From the NCBI GenBank assembly GCA_937874455.1, contig CALNBE010000092.1, positions 1 to 8,244 of the forward strand: a stretch of DNA of 8,244 bases, in the 5' to 3' direction. The first letter of the stretch is position 1, and each line of letters starts with the position of its first letter. The stretch is from an uncultured Opitutia bacterium. Lineage in GTDB: Bacteria > Verrucomicrobiota > Verrucomicrobiia > Opitutales > UBA953. Positions 7,000-8,244 of this stretch are shown here, piece after piece. The notes under the pieces were generated by a model. It ran no database searches. It was not told where the DNA came from and worked only from the letters and a program-made list of their open reading frames with translations. The position numbers and the translations under genes were made by a program.

Positions 7000-8244
7000 T
7001 TTCCTTTGCTCCCTCCGCGTAAAAATTTCTCCCGCAGCCGCCGCGCCAGAAAGTCCGACTCCGGATAGCCCAGGCGTCCGAGGAGGAAAAAGTAAAACGC
7101 CGCCGCGCCGGGAATCACCGTCAGCAAACCCAGCACGCCGCCGGTCAGTCCGCGCACCGCCGCCACCCGCTCGGGCGTGGCCTCGGAGGAAACCAGCAGC
7201 CGCTCCACCCAGCCGGGCAGCGCCAGCCAGTGCGCGCCCGCCCACCACACGCCCGCCGCCAGTCCGCCCATCAGCAGCGCGGCCAGCAGGCATTGCCCCA
7301 GCGGGCGGAGCAATTTTTCCCGCGCAAAAGCCGGATCGCGTCGTCGCAGCACGCGGAGCAAAACCACGCATTGCAACACCGCCGCCGCCAGGTTCGCCAG
7401 CGCCAGTCCCGGCGCCTTCAGCCACCAGCCGAGGAGCGGCGACAGGGTCAGGTTCAACAGAAAAACCCAGCCCGCGACTTTCGCCTGCGTCCGGGTGTCC
7501 TTCACCGAATTAAGCGCCCGCCCAATCAGCGAAATCGCGCCGTAAAACGGCATCGCCACCGCAAAAATCCACAGCACCGGCAGCGTGGCCGCGGTGTCCG
7601 CCGCGTCAAATTTCCCATGCTGGAACAACACCCGCACGATCGGTTCCGCCAGCACCAGCAGACCGATGGCCGCCGGGATGTTGATCGCAAAAATCAGCCG
7701 CATGCCGTGCGCGAAGGTTCCGCCGAGTTCCGCCTTTTCCTCCCGCGCCGCGTGCAGGGCCATCGCAGGGAAAATCACCGTCGAGACGGTGATCGCAAAC
7801 ACGCCGATGGGCAACTCCACCACCCGGTTCGCCAGATAGTAAACCGTCAGCGACTGGTCGTCCACGTTCAGCGCCAGAAAACGCGAGACGAAGAAATTGA
7901 TCTGCTGGATGCCCGCGCCCGCCACCGCCGGGAGGAAAATCAGTTTCAACTGCTCCCACGATTCCGACCGCTCCAGCGTCAGCCGCGGCCGCCACCCTTC
8001 CATCCAAAACGCCCCCATCGGAATCACCAGTTGCAGCACGCCGCCCACCAGCGAACCGGCACACACCCACACCGCCATTTGCTCCGCGTCCTGCGTAAAG
8101 AAAAATCCCGCGCCGGCAATCGCCGCGATCATCGCCACGTTCAGCCACACTGCGCTGAGTGAGGTGATGCCGAAGCGCCCGAACAAATTCAGTCCGGCCG
8201 TAAATAGCGCCGCCAGGCAGATCAGCGGCATGTAGGGCATGCAG
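6996..8244 (-). CDS. murJ: Lipid II flippase MurJ (MviN family), 5' partial
   Basis: An inner-membrane flippase of the MOP superfamily that moves undecaprenyl-linked lipid II to the periplasmic face for peptidoglycan synthesis. About 415 residues are visible, and the frame continues past the right edge. Compared with the E. coli protein, roughly 130 N-terminal residues are missing, including the first helices with several essential charged residues. The visible part starts in the conserved MPYMPLICLAALF helix. It includes the helix 8 signature YYLANRVVELPIGVFAITVS, whose R and E (R139 and E142 of the visible part) match the functionally important R270 and E273 of E. coli MurJ. Later hydrophobic helices run to about residue 395, followed by a basic tail. 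The gene ends at TGA 6998-6996, overlapping the recQ start. The family call is secure; the start lies outside the window. Confidence 0.93.
   Translation of the reverse strand, partial: CMPYMPLICLAALFTAGLNLFGRFGITSLSAVWLNVAMIAAIAGAGFFFTQDAEQMAVWVCAGSLVGGVLQLVIPMGAFWMEGWRPRLTLERSESWEQLKLIFLPAVAGAGIQQINFFVSRFLALNVDDQSLTVYYLANRVVELPIGVFAITVSTVIFPAMALHAAREEKAELGGTFAHGMRLIFAINIPAAIGLLVLAEPIVRVLFQHGKFDAADTAATLPVLWIFAVAMPFYGAISLIGRALNSVKDTRTQAKVAGWVFLLNLTLSPLLGWWLKAPGLALANLAAAVLQCVVLLRVLRRRDPAFAREKLLRPLGQCLLAALLMGGLAAGVWWAGAHWLALPGWVERLLVSSEATPERVAAVRGLTGGVLGLLTVIPGAAAFYFFLLGRLGYPESDFLARRLREKFLRGGSKGK

Noticed and set aside
5902..7068. Long plus-strand ORF opposite recQ
   Set aside because: A codon-register shadow of recQ, rich in Arg, His and Gln, with no motifs.
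7000..7425. A 142-residue in-frame N-terminal extension of RecQ
   Set aside because: It overlaps the murJ coding region in another frame, is Gly/Ala/Arg-rich low complexity, and RecQ homologues begin at the ATG at 6999, which has a ribosome binding site.

Overview
The window looks like chromosomal housekeeping DNA from a GC-rich Gram-negative bacterium. I would guess Verrucomicrobiota (Opitutae-like). The reasons are a PEP-CTERM-tagged secreted protease, system II (CcsA-type) cytochrome c maturation, a single-chain dimeric glycyl-tRNA synthetase, weak or absent Shine-Dalgarno sequences at several starts, and strong avoidance of the codons TTA, CTA and TCA. The assignment is inference; there is no rRNA or other marker in the window.

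Layout. Plus strand, left half: the 3' part of a CcsA-like haem-handling protein (reading frame open to the left edge, stop at 1025), then a small two-helix PLDc_N-type membrane protein (about 1155-1403), a hairpin terminator (1434-1464), glycyl-tRNA synthetase (1526-3031), a strong intrinsic terminator (3064-3094), and a secreted S8 (subtilisin-family) protease with a PEP-CTERM anchor (3139-4785). Minus strand, right half, converging on the protease: a MurJ lipid II flippase (5' end beyond the right edge) whose stop codon overlaps the start of a full-length RecQ helicase (ATGA overlap at 6996-6999). RecQ ends 18 bases from the protease stop.

Functionally this is a mosaic of independent units: cytochrome c assembly, translation, an exported surface protease, and a murJ-recQ operon joining cell-wall precursor export to DNA repair. 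I found no mobile element, CRISPR array, tRNA or rRNA, and no defence or biosynthetic cluster. I do not see a convincing new multi-gene system. The items most worth a second look are a glutamate where the S8 protease family has its catalytic aspartate, and a 9-base word (TTTCCTCCG or its complement) that is strongly over-represented. That word recurs just after three of the four plus-strand stop codons, flanks the glyQS terminator as an 11-base direct repeat, and forms a 10-bp inverted repeat across the convergent gene ends.
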